A DNA stretch of 64,000 bases from Bergeyella zoohelcum ATCC 43767 (GCF_000301075.1 NZ_JH932293.1:977755-1041754); one strand, 5' to 3'; counted from the first letter of the stretch, positions 8,109 to 17,765 are shown. Program-made: numbers and translations. The notes: a model not told the origin generated them from the letters alone.

Positions 8109-8812
8109 AACTTAATTATATCGTATTGTATCTCTTATTGCTCGCTTTTATTTCTTGTGGGAAAATTTCACCCAAAGGAGAAATTGTAGCCAAAGACATT
8201 CCCGTAGAGGAATTTACAACGCTGGATTTAAAAGGAAATTTCAGAGTGTTTTTTGTCCGTAGTACAGAAAACTTCGTGAATGTAGAAACGCATGAAAATA
8301 TTGCCAATAATTTAAAAATTAATGTACATAATAATACCCTAAGCATCTCTGAAAAAAGAGCTACGGAGTATATTGATTTTTATAATATTACCATTTATGC
8401 AAAACAGGAAGTAAAAAAAATCCATCTATCAGAACAAGTGGAATTTAATGTCTCGGGAGAAATAAAAACCGATGATTTTACGCTTAATTTACAAAATAAT
8501 GCGAAGTTTATAGGTGCTTTACATACGGAGAGGACAGCAATAGAAATGGCAGACCTAAGCCGAGCGAACTTCCTAGGAAAAACTAAAAATGCAACCCTTA
8601 AAATAAAGGATACGGCTAATGTTATCGCACCTTATTGGGCAGTAAATGTCTTTGGTTTAGATACAAAAAACGGAGCTTATACTGAAATTAATGTAGCCGA
8701 TACTTTAAAAGGAAACCTCCAGAACACCTCTAAACTGGTGTATTACGGAATGCCTATCGCCACTTTTAAAGCAGAGAAAAGCGTAAAAGTAGAAAAATCA
8801 GAAAAACCATAA
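8105..8812 (+). CDS. GIN domain (DUF2807-like) lipoprotein
   Basis: 235 residues. A signal peptide ends with a lipobox at AFISC (Cys about 18). The rest reads as short alternating beta strands: FTTLDLKGNFRVFFV, VETHENIANNLKINV, LSISEKR, then strand repeats such as FTLNLQNNAKFIG and ATLKIKDTANV. This is the right-handed beta-helix pattern of the GIN/auto-transporter-head family, common in Bacteroidota. Probably held on the outer or inner membrane facing the periplasm. Function unknown. Confidence 0.85.
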   Translation: MKLNYIVLYLLLLAFISCGKISPKGEIVAKDIPVEEFTTLDLKGNFRVFFVRSTENFVNVETHENIANNLKINVHNNTLSISEKRATEYIDFYNITIYAKQEVKKIHLSEQVEFNVSGEIKTDDFTLNLQNNAKFIGALHTERTAIEMADLSRANFLGKTKNATLKIKDTANVIAPYWAVNVFGLDTKNGAYTEINVADTLKGNLQNTSKLVYYGMPIATFKAEKSVKVEKSEKP

Positions 8813-8870
8813 TAAGCGTTTACGCTCTAAATACTAACCTTTTTTTAATTATTAAAATTTTTAAACCGAT

Positions 8871-10598
8871 ATGAACACAATAGACAAGGCCAAACTTTGG
8901 CTATCAGAACCTTTTGACAAAGAGACCCAAGAAAAAGTACAAGCCTTAATGAATGATAACCCTGCTGAGCTAGAAGATGCTTTCTATAAAGCATTAGAAT
9001 TCGGGACGGGTGGAATGCGTGGTATTATGGGCGTAGGAACCAACCGACTCAATAAATACACACTGGGGCAGGCCACACAAGGCTTAGCGAATTATTTGCA
9101 TCAGCAGTTTCCCAATGAAGAAATTAAAGTGGCCATTGCTTATGATGTTCGCCACAACTCCAAGGAGTTTGGAAAAATAGTGGCGGATGTACTCACAGCC
9201 AATGGGATACAAGTACTTTTATTTAAAGCACATCGTCCTACGCCAGAGCTTTCTTTTACCGTAAGAGATAAAAAATGTAATGCAGGTATTGTACTTACCG
9301 CTTCGCATAACCCTCCTGAATACAATGGATACAAGGTCTATTGGAATGATGGGGCTCAGGTAGTACCCCCAAATGATGAAAATATCATTAAAGAGGTATA
9401 TGCTACACAGTTTGAAGATATTAAGTTTAATGGAAATGATGATTTAATAGAATGGATAGGGGAAGAGCAGGATGATGTATATATTGATGCTTGTATAGAG
9501 AATTCGCTTTACCAAAAAGATAAAATCGGTTATGAAGATTTGAATATTGTCTTTACTTCCATTCATGGTACCACTTATACCACCATCCCTAAAGCCTTAC
9601 AAAAAGCAGGATTTAAGAAAATAGATTTGGTAGCAGAACAGATGATTCCGAGTGGTAATTTCCCTACTGTGGAAAGCCCAAACCCTGAAGAACCTGCCGC
9701 ACTAGAAATGGCAATGGATTTGGCAAAAATTACGAATGCTGATATTGTCATCGGTACAGACCCTGATGGCGATAGATTGGGCATTGCGGTGAGAAATTTG
9801 GATGGAGAAATGGAACTGCTCAATGGAAATCAGTGCAATACTTTACTTACCTACTATATCCTTGACCAATGGAAAAAAGCAGGAAAAATCGCTGGAAAAG
9901 AGTTCATCGGTTCTACCATCGTAACTTCTGATATCTTTTTTGACATTGCTGAAAAATTTGGTGTAAGTTGTAAAGCGAGTCTTACTGGTTTTAAATGGAT
10001 AGGAAAGATGATTCGTGAAGCAGAAGGTAAGGAAAAATTCATCTGCGGAGGCGAAGAAAGTTTCGGGTTTATGACAGGAGATTTCGTGAGAGACAAAGAT
10101 TCATGTGGCTCTATCCTCACTGCCTGCGAAATAGCAGCATGGTGTAAGGCCAATGGCAAAACACCGTATGAATACCTGATAGACATCTATAAAGAGGTGG
10201 GACTGTACTATGAAGGACTTATCAATGTAGTAAGAAAAGGGCGTGAAGGTGCGGAGCAAATTCAGCAAATGATGAAAGACTTCCGTGAAAATCCACCTAA
10301 AGAAATTGCAGGGAGTCCAGTAGCGGAAATCCGTGATTATAAGGAGCAAACCAAACTATGGGTTTCAGAAAATAAAACGGAAGCCATGGCAGACATTCCT
10401 AAATCTAATGTATTAATCTTCTATACGGAAGAGGGTACTAAAGTATGTGTACGCCCATCGGGTACCGAACCGAAAATCAAGTTTTATGTTTCGGTAAAAG
10501 AAAACATTGCTTCTACTGAAGATTTCCGAACTCAAATCAAAGCATTGGCTCAAAAAATAAATGAAGTGAAAAAAGCACTTGGGCTGAATGATGAATAA
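8871..10598 (+). CDS. phosphoglucomutase/phosphomannomutase (alpha-D-phosphohexomutase)
   Basis: 575 residues, full length for the PgcA-like family. The phosphoserine loop TASHNPPEYNG lies near residue 144, the metal loop DPDGDR near 302, the sugar-specificity loop GGEESFGF near 395 and the phosphate-binding RPSGTEPKIKFY near 530. It interconverts hexose 1- and 6-phosphates, feeding nucleotide-sugar and glycogen or cell-wall precursor synthesis. Whether glucose or mannose is preferred cannot be decided here. It stands alone, followed by a 22-bp tandem repeat. Confidence 0.95.
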   Translation: MNTIDKAKLWLSEPFDKETQEKVQALMNDNPAELEDAFYKALEFGTGGMRGIMGVGTNRLNKYTLGQATQGLANYLHQQFPNEEIKVAIAYDVRHNSKEFGKIVADVLTANGIQVLLFKAHRPTPELSFTVRDKKCNAGIVLTASHNPPEYNGYKVYWNDGAQVVPPNDENIIKEVYATQFEDIKFNGNDDLIEWIGEEQDDVYIDACIENSLYQKDKIGYEDLNIVFTSIHGTTYTTIPKALQKAGFKKIDLVAEQMIPSGNFPTVESPNPEEPAALEMAMDLAKITNADIVIGTDPDGDRLGIAVRNLDGEMELLNGNQCNTLLTYYILDQWKKAGKIAGKEFIGSTIVTSDIFFDIAEKFGVSCKASLTGFKWIGKMIREAEGKEKFICGGEESFGFMTGDFVRDKDSCGSILTACEIAAWCKANGKTPYEYLIDIYKEVGLYYEGLINVVRKGREGAEQIQQMMKDFRENPPKEIAGSPVAEIRDYKEQTKLWVSENKTEAMADIPKSNVLIFYTEEGTKVCVRPSGTEPKIKFYVSVKENIASTEDFRTQIKALAQKINEVKKALGLNDE

Positions 10599-10599
10599 A

Positions 10600-10709
10600 A
10601 CTTAGCCAAGAGTTAGAAAAGACTTGGCTAAGAGTTAGCAAAGACTTAGTTAAGAGTTAGCAAAGACTTAGCTAAGAGTTGGGAAAGACTTAGTTAAGAG
10701 TTGGGAGAG
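10600..10709. repeat. five tandem 22-bp repeats
   Basis: Five units of the type ACTTAGCTAAGAGTTGGGAA(AG), each exactly 22 bases, with a few substitutions between units and a sixth partial unit. They begin within two bases of the phosphohexomutase stop codon. No spacers, so this is not a CRISPR. Another 22-bp tandem array lies at 26630-26717 with a different sequence. Confidence 0.95.
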
Positions 10710-10841
10710 ACTTACGCATGTTTTTCATTTCTCTTGTTGTGAGAAGATTATAAAATACGCCACATTATCCTACTGAGCGAAGCGGAAGAGTGAACCCAAC
10801 TGAAGTAAATAACTTTGCAAGGAATTATTCCGAAAATAAAA

Positions 10842-10876
10842 AAGCTGCCTGAAAAGATCGGGCAGCTTCGTTTTTT
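10842..10876. terminator. bidirectional terminator between phosphohexomutase and thyA
   Basis: Stem AAGCTGCC / GGGCAGCTT with a 10-base loop, T-run on the right and A-run on the left. It can serve thyA on the minus strand and stop read-through from the left. Confidence 0.8.
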
Positions 10877-10890
10877 ATGGTAAAAGTTTT

Positions 10891-11685
10891 CTATATCGCT
10901 ACGGGAGCTTTGATGCTAGGATGAGGGTCATAGTTTTCTAATGTAAAATCTTCGTAAGTAAAAGAGAAGATATCTTTCACATCAGAGTTCAGTTTCATGG
11001 TAGGCAAGGCTCTAGGCGTTCTAGACAGTTGTTTTTTCACTTGTTCGAAATGGTTCTGATAAATATGTACATCCCCAAAGGAATGAATATATTCCCCTAC
11101 TTGTAAACCACAAACCTGTGCCACCATCATGGTAAGCAGTGCATAGCTGGCAATATTAAAAGGCACACCTAGAAATACATCGGCACTACGCTGGTAAAGC
11201 TGTAATGAGAGTTTTCCATCGGCTACATAAAACTGAAACATAGCATGGCAAGGTGCCAGAGCCATTTTGGATATTTCGGAGGCATTCCATGCCGAGACGA
11301 TGAGTCTTCGGGAATCTGGGTTGGTCTTAATTTGCTGAATGACATCAGAAATTTGATCTATCGTTTGTCCATCTGCTCCCAGCCAGCTTCTCCATTGGGC
11401 ACCATATACAGGGCCTAAATCTCCATTTTCATCTGCCCATTCGTCCCAAATACTCACACCATTTTCTTTTAAATAAGTGATATTAGTATCTCCTTTCAGG
11501 AACCAAAGTAATTCATGAATAATGGAGCGGAGGTGTACTTTCTTGGTGGTTACTAAAGGAAAACCTTGAGACAAATCATACCTCAGCTGATACCCAAAGA
11601 CGCTCCTCGTCCCTGTTCCTGTTCGGTCTGATTTATCGGTTCCATGGTCTAAAATATGTTCTAAAAGCTCCAGATAATTTTTCAT
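10891..11685 (-). CDS. thyA: thymidylate synthase
   Basis: 264 residues from the internal ATG ([12 protein letters not shown]), the same length as E. coli ThyA. The 15 extra residues of the longer frame are not conserved. It contains DRTGTGT, the catalytic [32 protein letters not shown] and the C-terminal [10 protein letters not shown]. It methylates dUMP to dTMP with methylene-tetrahydrofolate. A TATCTTTA box about 20 bases upstream of the ATG is a weak -7 candidate. It is followed by a hairpin terminator. Confidence 0.97.
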   Translation of the reverse strand: MKNYLELLEHILDHGTDKSDRTGTGTRSVFGYQLRYDLSQGFPLVTTKKVHLRSIIHELLWFLKGDTNITYLKENGVSIWDEWADENGDLGPVYGAQWRSWLGADGQTIDQISDVIQQIKTNPDSRRLIVSAWNASEISKMALAPCHAMFQFYVADGKLSLQLYQRSADVFLGVPFNIASYALLTMMVAQVCGLQVGEYIHSFGDVHIYQNHFEQVKKQLSRTPRALPTMKLNSDVKDIFSFTYEDFTLENYDPHPSIKAPVAI

Positions 11686-11767
11686 AAGATGATAATAAAG
11701 TGTAAAGATATTAAAAAAAGGCTTTCCCATAAAGCATATTCAGCTCCACGCGATACAGCGTGAAATA

Positions 11768-12799
11768 CTATAAAAACCGTTCAATCGCCACCTCGTCATC
11801 TATAGGTGTGCCGTTTTCTATAAAAGCAAAAAGCTGACGAGAAAAATAAGCCCCATTTAATACGCCTCTTGCTCCTAAGCCATTAAAAACAAATACATTA
11901 TTATACTGAGGATGTTTCCCCATAATGGGTCTTCTATCTGCTACGGTAGGACGAAAAGCTGTATTTTTCTCTACGATTTCAAAATTTTGATTGCATATCC
12001 ATGATAAGCCCTCTGTAAGCTCTTGTACAGCAAGTGGGTTAATTTCCGGATGGGTATCCTCTCTATCATAAGTTCCGCCATAATAAAAGTTTCCATTTTC
12101 TAAAGGAATCAAAAAATGTTTTTTCTTGACCACATTTTGCAGCGTTAATTCCTCTATTTTCACTTCTATTTGATGTCCTTTATTCGGTTTTATGGGAATG
12201 AACGAAAAAAAAGGATTGTGCTGTACTGCATTTCCTTCACAGAAAACAATGTGCTGAAACTGATTATTCTTATACTGAAGCGTATCTGTATCTAATTTTT
12301 GATAATCAAAAAGCTCTTGTACCCAATACTCATTTTGGGACAAATAATCATAAAAACTTTCAAAGAAAGACGCCACATGAAGATATCCTCCCTGCATTAC
12401 TTTACCACATTGGTAGGGATTATTAATCTCATCCAAGTGATGAATTTCATCAGATAAAAAAGGAGTAAGGTCTGCTCTTTGTCTTTTTTTCAGCCACAAT
12501 AGTTCCTCATTGGGGTCATGAAAAATTCGATAAATAGGATTTTGAACGAAAAATGTTTTTCCTAAATAGCATTTCATTTCTTGCATGGTAGCGGTAAGCA
12601 TTTCTATCTGTTCTGATGCCAGCCAGAAAGTGTTAAATTTCTTCAGCACTACGGGATTTACCATTCCAGCAGAAATTTTAGATGCCGAACGCATTCCTTT
12701 ATCAAAAAGGAGGAAAGATTTTCCATTTAGGATACATTGGTGAGCGAAGAAAAGTCCTGCGTAGCCACCACCTACAATACAATAATCAATATTTCTCAT
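11768..12799 (-). CDS. FAD-dependent oxidoreductase, DAO family
   Basis: 343 residues. The N-terminal dinucleotide-binding motif IVGGGYAGLFFAHQ and KISAGMVNPVVLKKF place it among D-amino-acid-oxidase-like flavoproteins, related to glycine/sarcosine oxidase and the MnmC C-terminal domain. The C-terminal FRPTVADRRPIMG and NGLGARGVLNG are FAD-contacting segments typical of the family. Substrate unknown. The gene stands alone with its own promoter. Confidence 0.88.
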   Translation of the reverse strand: MRNIDYCIVGGGYAGLFFAHQCILNGKSFLLFDKGMRSASKISAGMVNPVVLKKFNTFWLASEQIEMLTATMQEMKCYLGKTFFVQNPIYRIFHDPNEELLWLKKRQRADLTPFLSDEIHHLDEINNPYQCGKVMQGGYLHVASFFESFYDYLSQNEYWVQELFDYQKLDTDTLQYKNNQFQHIVFCEGNAVQHNPFFSFIPIKPNKGHQIEVKIEELTLQNVVKKKHFLIPLENGNFYYGGTYDREDTHPEINPLAVQELTEGLSWICNQNFEIVEKNTAFRPTVADRRPIMGKHPQYNNVFVFNGLGARGVLNGAYFSRQLFAFIENGTPIDDEVAIERFL

Positions 12800-12810
12800 A
12801 AAAAACAGTG

Positions 12811-12818
12811 CAAAGATA
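12811..12818 (-). promoter_or_regulatory. -7 element of the FAD oxidoreductase gene
   Basis: On the minus strand TATCTTTG, a perfect TAnnTTTG box, ends 11 bases before the start codon. No convincing -33 element was seen. Confidence 0.55.
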
Positions 12819-12984
12819 GCTATAAGTTGGAGAGGTAGAAAAGGAGGAGGATGGCCAAAGGGTTAGGGAGAGGTGATAAAACTAAAAGTAATTTGCTAAA
12901 AGCCTACTTTTTATCACTTACTGCTTAAAAGGTTAGGTAAAGTTAAAAAGCCATCTGCCAAAATCCAATTATTTATATCGAAGC

Positions 12985-15564
12985 TTAAAATGGATATCCA
13001 AAAGCTAAATTGAGCGTAGGTTTTAGGATATTAAAATTATTGAATTGCCATTTTTTTCCTTCAGGCTGATTGGGGTCATAGATTTTGTATGCCAAATCTA
13101 CTCTCACGGTGATATAGGCTACATTGATTCTTAGTCCTATACCACTTCCTACGCCCAGTTGTTTATAAAATTTATTAAATTTAAAACCATCGCCAAGATG
13201 ATGATGGAGGTTCCATACATTTCCTGCATCGGTAAAAATGGCGGTTTCATACATATCATTGATAGGGATGCGGTACTCTACACTCGTTGTCAGTTTTACA
13301 TTTCCCATAGAGAAAGTTCTTACCTTGGCATCTAATTGAGAATCGGCAGGTCCCAAACCACCGAAAGGTCTCCATGCACGGATGTCATTAGACCCTCCAT
13401 TAAAATAAGCACGAACGAAGGGCATGGCATTAGAATTTCCATAAGGCATCCCCACACCTATAAACTGCCTAAAAGCGAGGGTCTGCTTACCAAAGTTAAA
13501 ATATTTTCTTAGGTCAGCATCCATTTTAATGAACTGAGAATAGGGAATCCCGAAAAGCGTTTTTTGTTCACCTGTAGTGATTCCTTTTTGGGCGAAGTTA
13601 CTTGTGAGTAAACCGAGGAGGTTTCCTGCAATTTCCAGTTTACCATTAAAGAAAACAGGGTTGTTAAATTCTTTTTTTCCTATTTCGTTATAGGTAAAGT
13701 TATAGATAAGTGAGGAGATGACTACATCTTGAGTCTGTCTATCTTTATTGCTGATAGATTGTCTGAAAGAGTTGTAATTATCTAGTTCTATTTCTGAAAG
13801 GGTAGAAGGGTAGTGTTCATCTTTGATGATGATATTAGAATATTCATCACTGCTCAGAGTACCATTCAGGTAATTTTGGTACAATGTGGGAGAGTAATGT
13901 GCAAATACCATGTCTCTATACTGGGCATCTAAAGGAAAATATTCATAGTAGGCATCTTTATTTCCAGTGAGAGAGAACTGAGCATTGAAAAGGGAAAAAC
14001 GATGCGAAACTACATCATTTACGGTGGCATTGTAGGTAAGTCCAGCATTAAAATTAATTCTGTCCATACCGATGTTTTTTTGTAAGGAAGCTCCTAAGTT
14101 CAGCACCGTGGTAGGTGAAAATCTTTTCGGGATGAGTTTATAGGTTTTAAAAGGCATTAATAATCTAGGAAAATGGAGGGCTGCATTGGCAGAAAATTCA
14201 TGAGCCCAAATTCTAGAGCCGAGGTTTTTAGAGTTTTGTACCGTTCCCGTCATCCAAGAGAGAGAGGTAGTAAGGTTTTCGGCACCTCCAAAAATATTTC
14301 GGGTGGTGAGATTAACAGAAGGGGTGAAGCCTAAGTTAAGGAGTTCAGAGTAATTAATATCGCCAGCAATTTTAAGGTCATATTTAGGTAATGGTTTGAG
14401 TAGATACACCACATCTACTATGCTGTCATTGGCAATATTATTATCGCTCTCTCTTAGTTTATCTTCCGCTTTGATGAGGGAGAAATTGTTCATCGTGAGG
14501 AAGTTTCTTCTAGTGTTATCCAAATGATTTTGGTCATATCGGCTTCCTGGAGAAAGAAGTACAGCTCTCCATAGTGCATTGGTTTTGTATTGGTGATCTA
14601 TTTTATGAAAATGAATCCCTCTGAGTATCTCTTCTTTTGTTTTTACTTTATAGTCATCTGCGTCTTCTACCACTGCTACATCTATTTTGCCTATGGTGGC
14701 TACTTTATAATGGCTTTTTGCCGAATCTTTATGAATTTCTAAAATGAGAGGTACTTTTTTACGGCTTTGGAGGGTATCTGCGGTGAAGAAAATCTCTTGG
14801 TTATTGGCATTAAAGTTATAATAACCATGGGCTTTCATCTGCTCATTGATTCTTTTTACTTCGGCTTCTAATTTTGTTTGGTCTAGCACTTGTCCAGAAA
14901 GAATTTCGCTTTTTTCTAGGGCTTCTTCATAGATTCTTTTGATATTAGGGTCAGAAATATGATAGTAGTAACCATCTATGATGGTAGGCGTTTTAGGATG
15001 AATGGTATAGGTAACTTGTGCTTTTTTTCGGAGCGAGTCCAGATGGTGTTTATATTGGGTTTCAGCGTCCCAGTATCCTCTATATACCAATCTTTTACGG
15101 ATAGATTCGGCACTTACTTTAGATTTTTCTTGGTCTAAAATAACAGGAGCGGCTCCCAGATTATGCAGATTACGATGGATAAAAAGGTTTTTCCCTTGCT
15201 CTTGGGGCATATTGTATTTCACGAAAAGGGAATCTTTGAGCTTTTGATTTCTCATTTCTGTAGGATAAGTCCTATATTCAGTCAGGAGACTGTCATATTT
15301 AGGGGAAGCGAGATTGTACATCCAAAGCCCTATCGGGAGGAAAAAGAATTGTTTTTTATTAGGTTTTTGCTGTACATAATTGGGGAGTTCTGTGGCATGA
15401 ATTTTTTGTTCAGGATAGACGAAATGATTTTGGGTAAGTAGGTATTCGCCATCTGGAATTTTTTTGGTGGTGCTACAAGCCCACAAAAAGAAAAATAAAC
15501 TTGCAAATACAGTCTTTAAACCATATTTTTGACCATATTTATAGATGATATGCTTACTGCCCAT
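12985..15564 (-). CDS. tamL: TamL-type BamA/TamA family outer membrane lipoprotein
   Basis: 859 residues from ATG 15564 (MGSKHIIYKYG); an ATG at 15582 is also possible. A signal peptide ends FFFLWAC, a lipobox-like Cys. STTKKIPDGEYLL follows, the usual opening of Bacteroidota TamL. POTRA-like repeats span about 30-400. The last 450 residues form the BamA-type 16-strand barrel, with FFNGGSNDIRAWRPFGG and a final aromatic residue (LAFGYPF). It should work with TamB in inserting outer membrane proteins or moving lipids. Its 5' end overlaps that of the divergent RNA methyltransferase gene by about 15 bases. The partner tamB is not in the window. Confidence 0.88.
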   Translation of the reverse strand: MGSKHIIYKYGQKYGLKTVFASLFFFLWACSTTKKIPDGEYLLTQNHFVYPEQKIHATELPNYVQQKPNKKQFFFLPIGLWMYNLASPKYDSLLTEYRTYPTEMRNQKLKDSLFVKYNMPQEQGKNLFIHRNLHNLGAAPVILDQEKSKVSAESIRKRLVYRGYWDAETQYKHHLDSLRKKAQVTYTIHPKTPTIIDGYYYHISDPNIKRIYEEALEKSEILSGQVLDQTKLEAEVKRINEQMKAHGYYNFNANNQEIFFTADTLQSRKKVPLILEIHKDSAKSHYKVATIGKIDVAVVEDADDYKVKTKEEILRGIHFHKIDHQYKTNALWRAVLLSPGSRYDQNHLDNTRRNFLTMNNFSLIKAEDKLRESDNNIANDSIVDVVYLLKPLPKYDLKIAGDINYSELLNLGFTPSVNLTTRNIFGGAENLTTSLSWMTGTVQNSKNLGSRIWAHEFSANAALHFPRLLMPFKTYKLIPKRFSPTTVLNLGASLQKNIGMDRINFNAGLTYNATVNDVVSHRFSLFNAQFSLTGNKDAYYEYFPLDAQYRDMVFAHYSPTLYQNYLNGTLSSDEYSNIIIKDEHYPSTLSEIELDNYNSFRQSISNKDRQTQDVVISSLIYNFTYNEIGKKEFNNPVFFNGKLEIAGNLLGLLTSNFAQKGITTGEQKTLFGIPYSQFIKMDADLRKYFNFGKQTLAFRQFIGVGMPYGNSNAMPFVRAYFNGGSNDIRAWRPFGGLGPADSQLDAKVRTFSMGNVKLTTSVEYRIPINDMYETAIFTDAGNVWNLHHHLGDGFKFNKFYKQLGVGSGIGLRINVAYITVRVDLAYKIYDPNQPEGKKWQFNNFNILKPTLNLAFGYPF

Positions 15565-16278
15565 ACGATAAAACAAATTCAAAGCTTAGATAAAAAGAAG
15601 TTTCGACAAAAATACGATTTGTTTATTGTCGAAGGTAATAAAATTATCTCAGAATTAGAAAATTCTGCTTTTAAAGTAGAAAAAATTTTTACCACTACGC
15701 CAGATTTTTTTAGCCAGTCTCCATTTTCTATTACCACCATTACGGAGCAGCAGCTCAGAAAGATTTCTCATCTTCAGAACCCTAAGGATTCTTTGGCACT
15801 TTGTCAGCTTCTTCCGCTTTCTGAAATTGTAGATACAGCTATTAATTTGGTGCTGGATAACATTCAAGACCCTGGGAATTTAGGAACGATTATCCGATTG
15901 GCAGATTGGTTCGGCATAGAGCAAATTATTTGTTCCAAAGAGACAGTAGATGTATATAATCCAAAGGTAATTCAGGCGACTATGGGCTCTTTTACTCGTA
16001 TGAATATGGTATATACAGATTTAGAGGATTTTTTTAGTAAAAATACGCTGCCTACTTTTGGTACAGATATGCAAGGTACGAGTATTTATTCTAAGCATTT
16101 TCCGGAAAAGATGAATCTCATTATGGGGAATGAAGGCAATGGTATATGTGCTTCCACGGAAAGATTCATTGATGAAATGCTTACTATTCCTAGATTTGGG
16201 AAAAAACAATCTACGGAAAGCCTTAATGTATCTATGGCAACGGGGATTATTTTGGGAGAAATTTTTTCTAACCGATAA
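15550..16278 (+). CDS. SpoU/TrmH family RNA 2'-O-methyltransferase
   Basis: 242 residues from ATG 15550, matching the usual opening MLTAHTIKQIQSLDKKKFR. The N-terminal substrate-binding domain has FIVEGNKII. The knotted SPOUT domain has LDNIQDPGNLGTIIRLADW, IMGNEGNGI and the C-terminal SLNVSMATGII, the S-adenosylmethionine-binding knot motifs. It methylates ribose in rRNA or tRNA; the site cannot be assigned. The start lies inside the opposite 5' end of tamL, so the two promoters must lie within each other's coding sequence or be shared. Confidence 0.9.
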   Translation: MLTAHTIKQIQSLDKKKFRQKYDLFIVEGNKIISELENSAFKVEKIFTTTPDFFSQSPFSITTITEQQLRKISHLQNPKDSLALCQLLPLSEIVDTAINLVLDNIQDPGNLGTIIRLADWFGIEQIICSKETVDVYNPKVIQATMGSFTRMNMVYTDLEDFFSKNTLPTFGTDMQGTSIYSKHFPEKMNLIMGNEGNGICASTERFIDEMLTIPRFGKKQSTESLNVSMATGIILGEIFSNR

Positions 16279-16311
16279 AAAAAGAATATAGTGATTGCTA
16301 TACAGATAACA

Positions 16312-16339
16312 AAAATGCCACCCTATCGGATGGCATTTT
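16312..16339. terminator. bidirectional terminator between the methyltransferase and rplI
   Basis: Perfect 9-base stem AAAATGCCA / TGGCATTTT between convergent genes, with A- and T-rich ends on both sides. Confidence 0.85.
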
Positions 16340-16357
16340 ACTATTTTCAAAAACAGA

Positions 16358-16867
16358 TTAAGCGTTCTCTTCTTCTGTTTTTTCTTCTTTTTTCTCAGTT
16401 TTAGGAGCTTCTACTGCTGGAGCATCAGAAACCACTTCGAACTCATAGTTGTACTCTACATCTCTGTGAAGTCTTACCAAGGCAGTATATTTACCTGTTC
16501 TCTTAATAGTATTTCCAGGGATTTTGATGTACTTTCTATCTACTGCTACGCCTTTGTTTGCTAATTCTTCAGAAAGGTTTGCGTTATTGATAGAGCCGAA
16601 AAGTCTGTCACCAGTACCTACTTTTGCAGCAATAGTAATGGTAGTTTTCTTTAATTTTTCTACAATTTCTTTAGCTGCAGCTACCAGTTTAGCTTCTTCC
16701 TCTTTTCTTGCTTCCAAAGTTTCTGCAAGGATGGCTCTGTTTTTAGGCGTTGCCAATACTGCATATCCTTGAGGAATAAGGAAGTTTCTAGCATATCCTG
16801 GTTTTACACTTACCGTGTCAAACTCAAGTCCTAAGTTTTCTACATCTTTTTTTAGAATGATATCCAT
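16358..16867 (-). CDS. rplI: 50S ribosomal protein L9
   Basis: 169 residues. The N-terminal domain begins MDIILKKDVENLG and has VKPGYARNFLIPQGYA, the L9 signature. A long helix joins it to the C-terminal domain. The acidic/Lys-rich tail (EAPKTEKKEEKTEE) extends beyond the E. coli protein, a common flavobacterial feature. It is the third gene of rpsF-rpsR-rplI. A 150-base gap before it contains a hairpin at 16887-16931, which may set its expression apart from the upstream genes. Confidence 0.97.
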   Translation of the reverse strand: MDIILKKDVENLGLEFDTVSVKPGYARNFLIPQGYAVLATPKNRAILAETLEARKEEEAKLVAAAKEIVEKLKKTTITIAAKVGTGDRLFGSINNANLSEELANKGVAVDRKYIKIPGNTIKRTGKYTALVRLHRDVEYNYEFEVVSDAPAVEAPKTEKKEEKTEEENA

Positions 16868-16886
16868 TGTTGTTGTCTTGTTTAGA

Positions 16887-16931
16887 TTTTAGAAAACAGC
16901 TGTATTGAAATTTAAGCTGTATTTTCTAAAA
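16887..16931 (-). promoter_or_regulatory. hairpin in the rpsR-rplI gap
   Basis: TTTTAGAAAACAGCT pairs with AGCTGTATTTTCTAAAA, leaving a 2-base bulge, about 20 bases before the rplI start. It lacks a T-run, so an RNA-processing or translation-control role is more likely than termination. The role is inference. Confidence 0.35.
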
Positions 16932-17017
16932 CAGTTAGAATTTTAATTTTAATAATTCAGCAACTATTTGGCTATTTGCAATAGGCTTTGGGCTTATGGC
17001 GTATAGCTTATTGCGTT

Positions 17018-17320
17018 TTATTTTAGCATATCTGCTACATATGGAAGAAGTGCCAAGTGTCTTGCTCTCTTAATAGCTGCAGATACTTTTCTTTGGTATT
17101 TTAGAGAGGTGCCTGTGTATCTTCTTGGAAGGATTTTACCTTGCTCATTTACAAATTGTAATAGGAAGTTAGCATCCTTGTAATCTACATACTTAATTCC
17201 GTACTTCTTAAATCTGTCGTATTTCTTTTCAGATTTTGTATTGATATCTAGTGGGGTAAGAAATTTTACTTCTGATTCACCACCTGCGGCAGCCTGTTGT
17301 GCCAATTCATCTATTGCCAT
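17018..17320 (-). CDS. rpsR: 30S ribosomal protein S18
   Basis: 100 residues, slightly longer than E. coli S18 because of an N-terminal extension rich in Gln and Ala. The core shows [32 protein letters not shown] and [13 protein letters not shown], the S18 signature. It lies 27 bases after rpsF. It pairs with S6 in the platform of the small subunit. Confidence 0.98.
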   Translation of the reverse strand: MAIDELAQQAAAGGESEVKFLTPLDINTKSEKKYDRFKKYGIKYVDYKDANFLLQFVNEQGKILPRRYTGTSLKYQRKVSAAIKRARHLALLPYVADMLK

Positions 17321-17347
17321 AATTTTTTGTTTTTAGGGGATTAAAGA

Positions 17348-17689
17348 TTAAGCTTTAGCAGTTTTAAGTTTAGCTCTTCTTGTTACTGCGTACTCTACTG
17401 CGTACTTGTCTAGTTTAGTAGTCAAGTAACGGATTACTCTCTCGTCGCGTTTGAATGCTGTTTCTAGCTCTGCTACGATGGTTCCTTCACCTTTGAATTC
17501 TATAAGGGTATAGAATCCATTCTTTTTCAACTGAATTGGGTACGCCAATTTTTTCAGTCCCCAGTTTTCTTTAGCAACGATTTCACATCCTTTTTCTTTC
17601 AAAAGGTCTTCGAATTTTTTCACTGCTTCCTCCACCTGCGCGTCAGATAGAACGGGAGTTAAAATGAAAACAGTCTCGTAATTGTTCAT
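17348..17689 (-). CDS. rpsF: 30S ribosomal protein S6
   Basis: 113 residues, normal length. [16 protein letters not shown] at the start, [20 protein letters not shown] in the middle and [11 protein letters not shown] near the end are S6 signatures. First gene of rpsF-rpsR-rplI, behind a consensus promoter. The leader is only about 20 nt, too short for an S6:S18 binding RNA motif. Confidence 0.98.
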   Translation of the reverse strand: MNNYETVFILTPVLSDAQVEEAVKKFEDLLKEKGCEIVAKENWGLKKLAYPIQLKKNGFYTLIEFKGEGTIVAELETAFKRDERVIRYLTTKLDKYAVEYAVTRRAKLKTAKA

Positions 17690-17717
17690 AATTTTTTGTA
17701 TTAAATATTTCGAGGTG

Positions 17718-17748
17718 CAAATGTAATACTTTTTTATTACTCTGCAAA
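17718..17748 (-). promoter_or_regulatory. consensus promoter of rpsF-rpsR-rplI
   Basis: On the minus strand TTTG (17745-17748), 19 bases, then TACATTTG (17718-17725): the exact Bacteroidota -33/-7 consensus. A dispersed repeat copy begins 18 bases upstream of the -33 box. Confidence 0.88.
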
Positions 17749-17765
17749 ATTTAATCTTCTAAGGT

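Noticed and set aside
10600-10709. Possible CRISPR array
   Set aside because: Repeats are contiguous with no spacers; no cas genes nearby. The same applies to 26630-26717.
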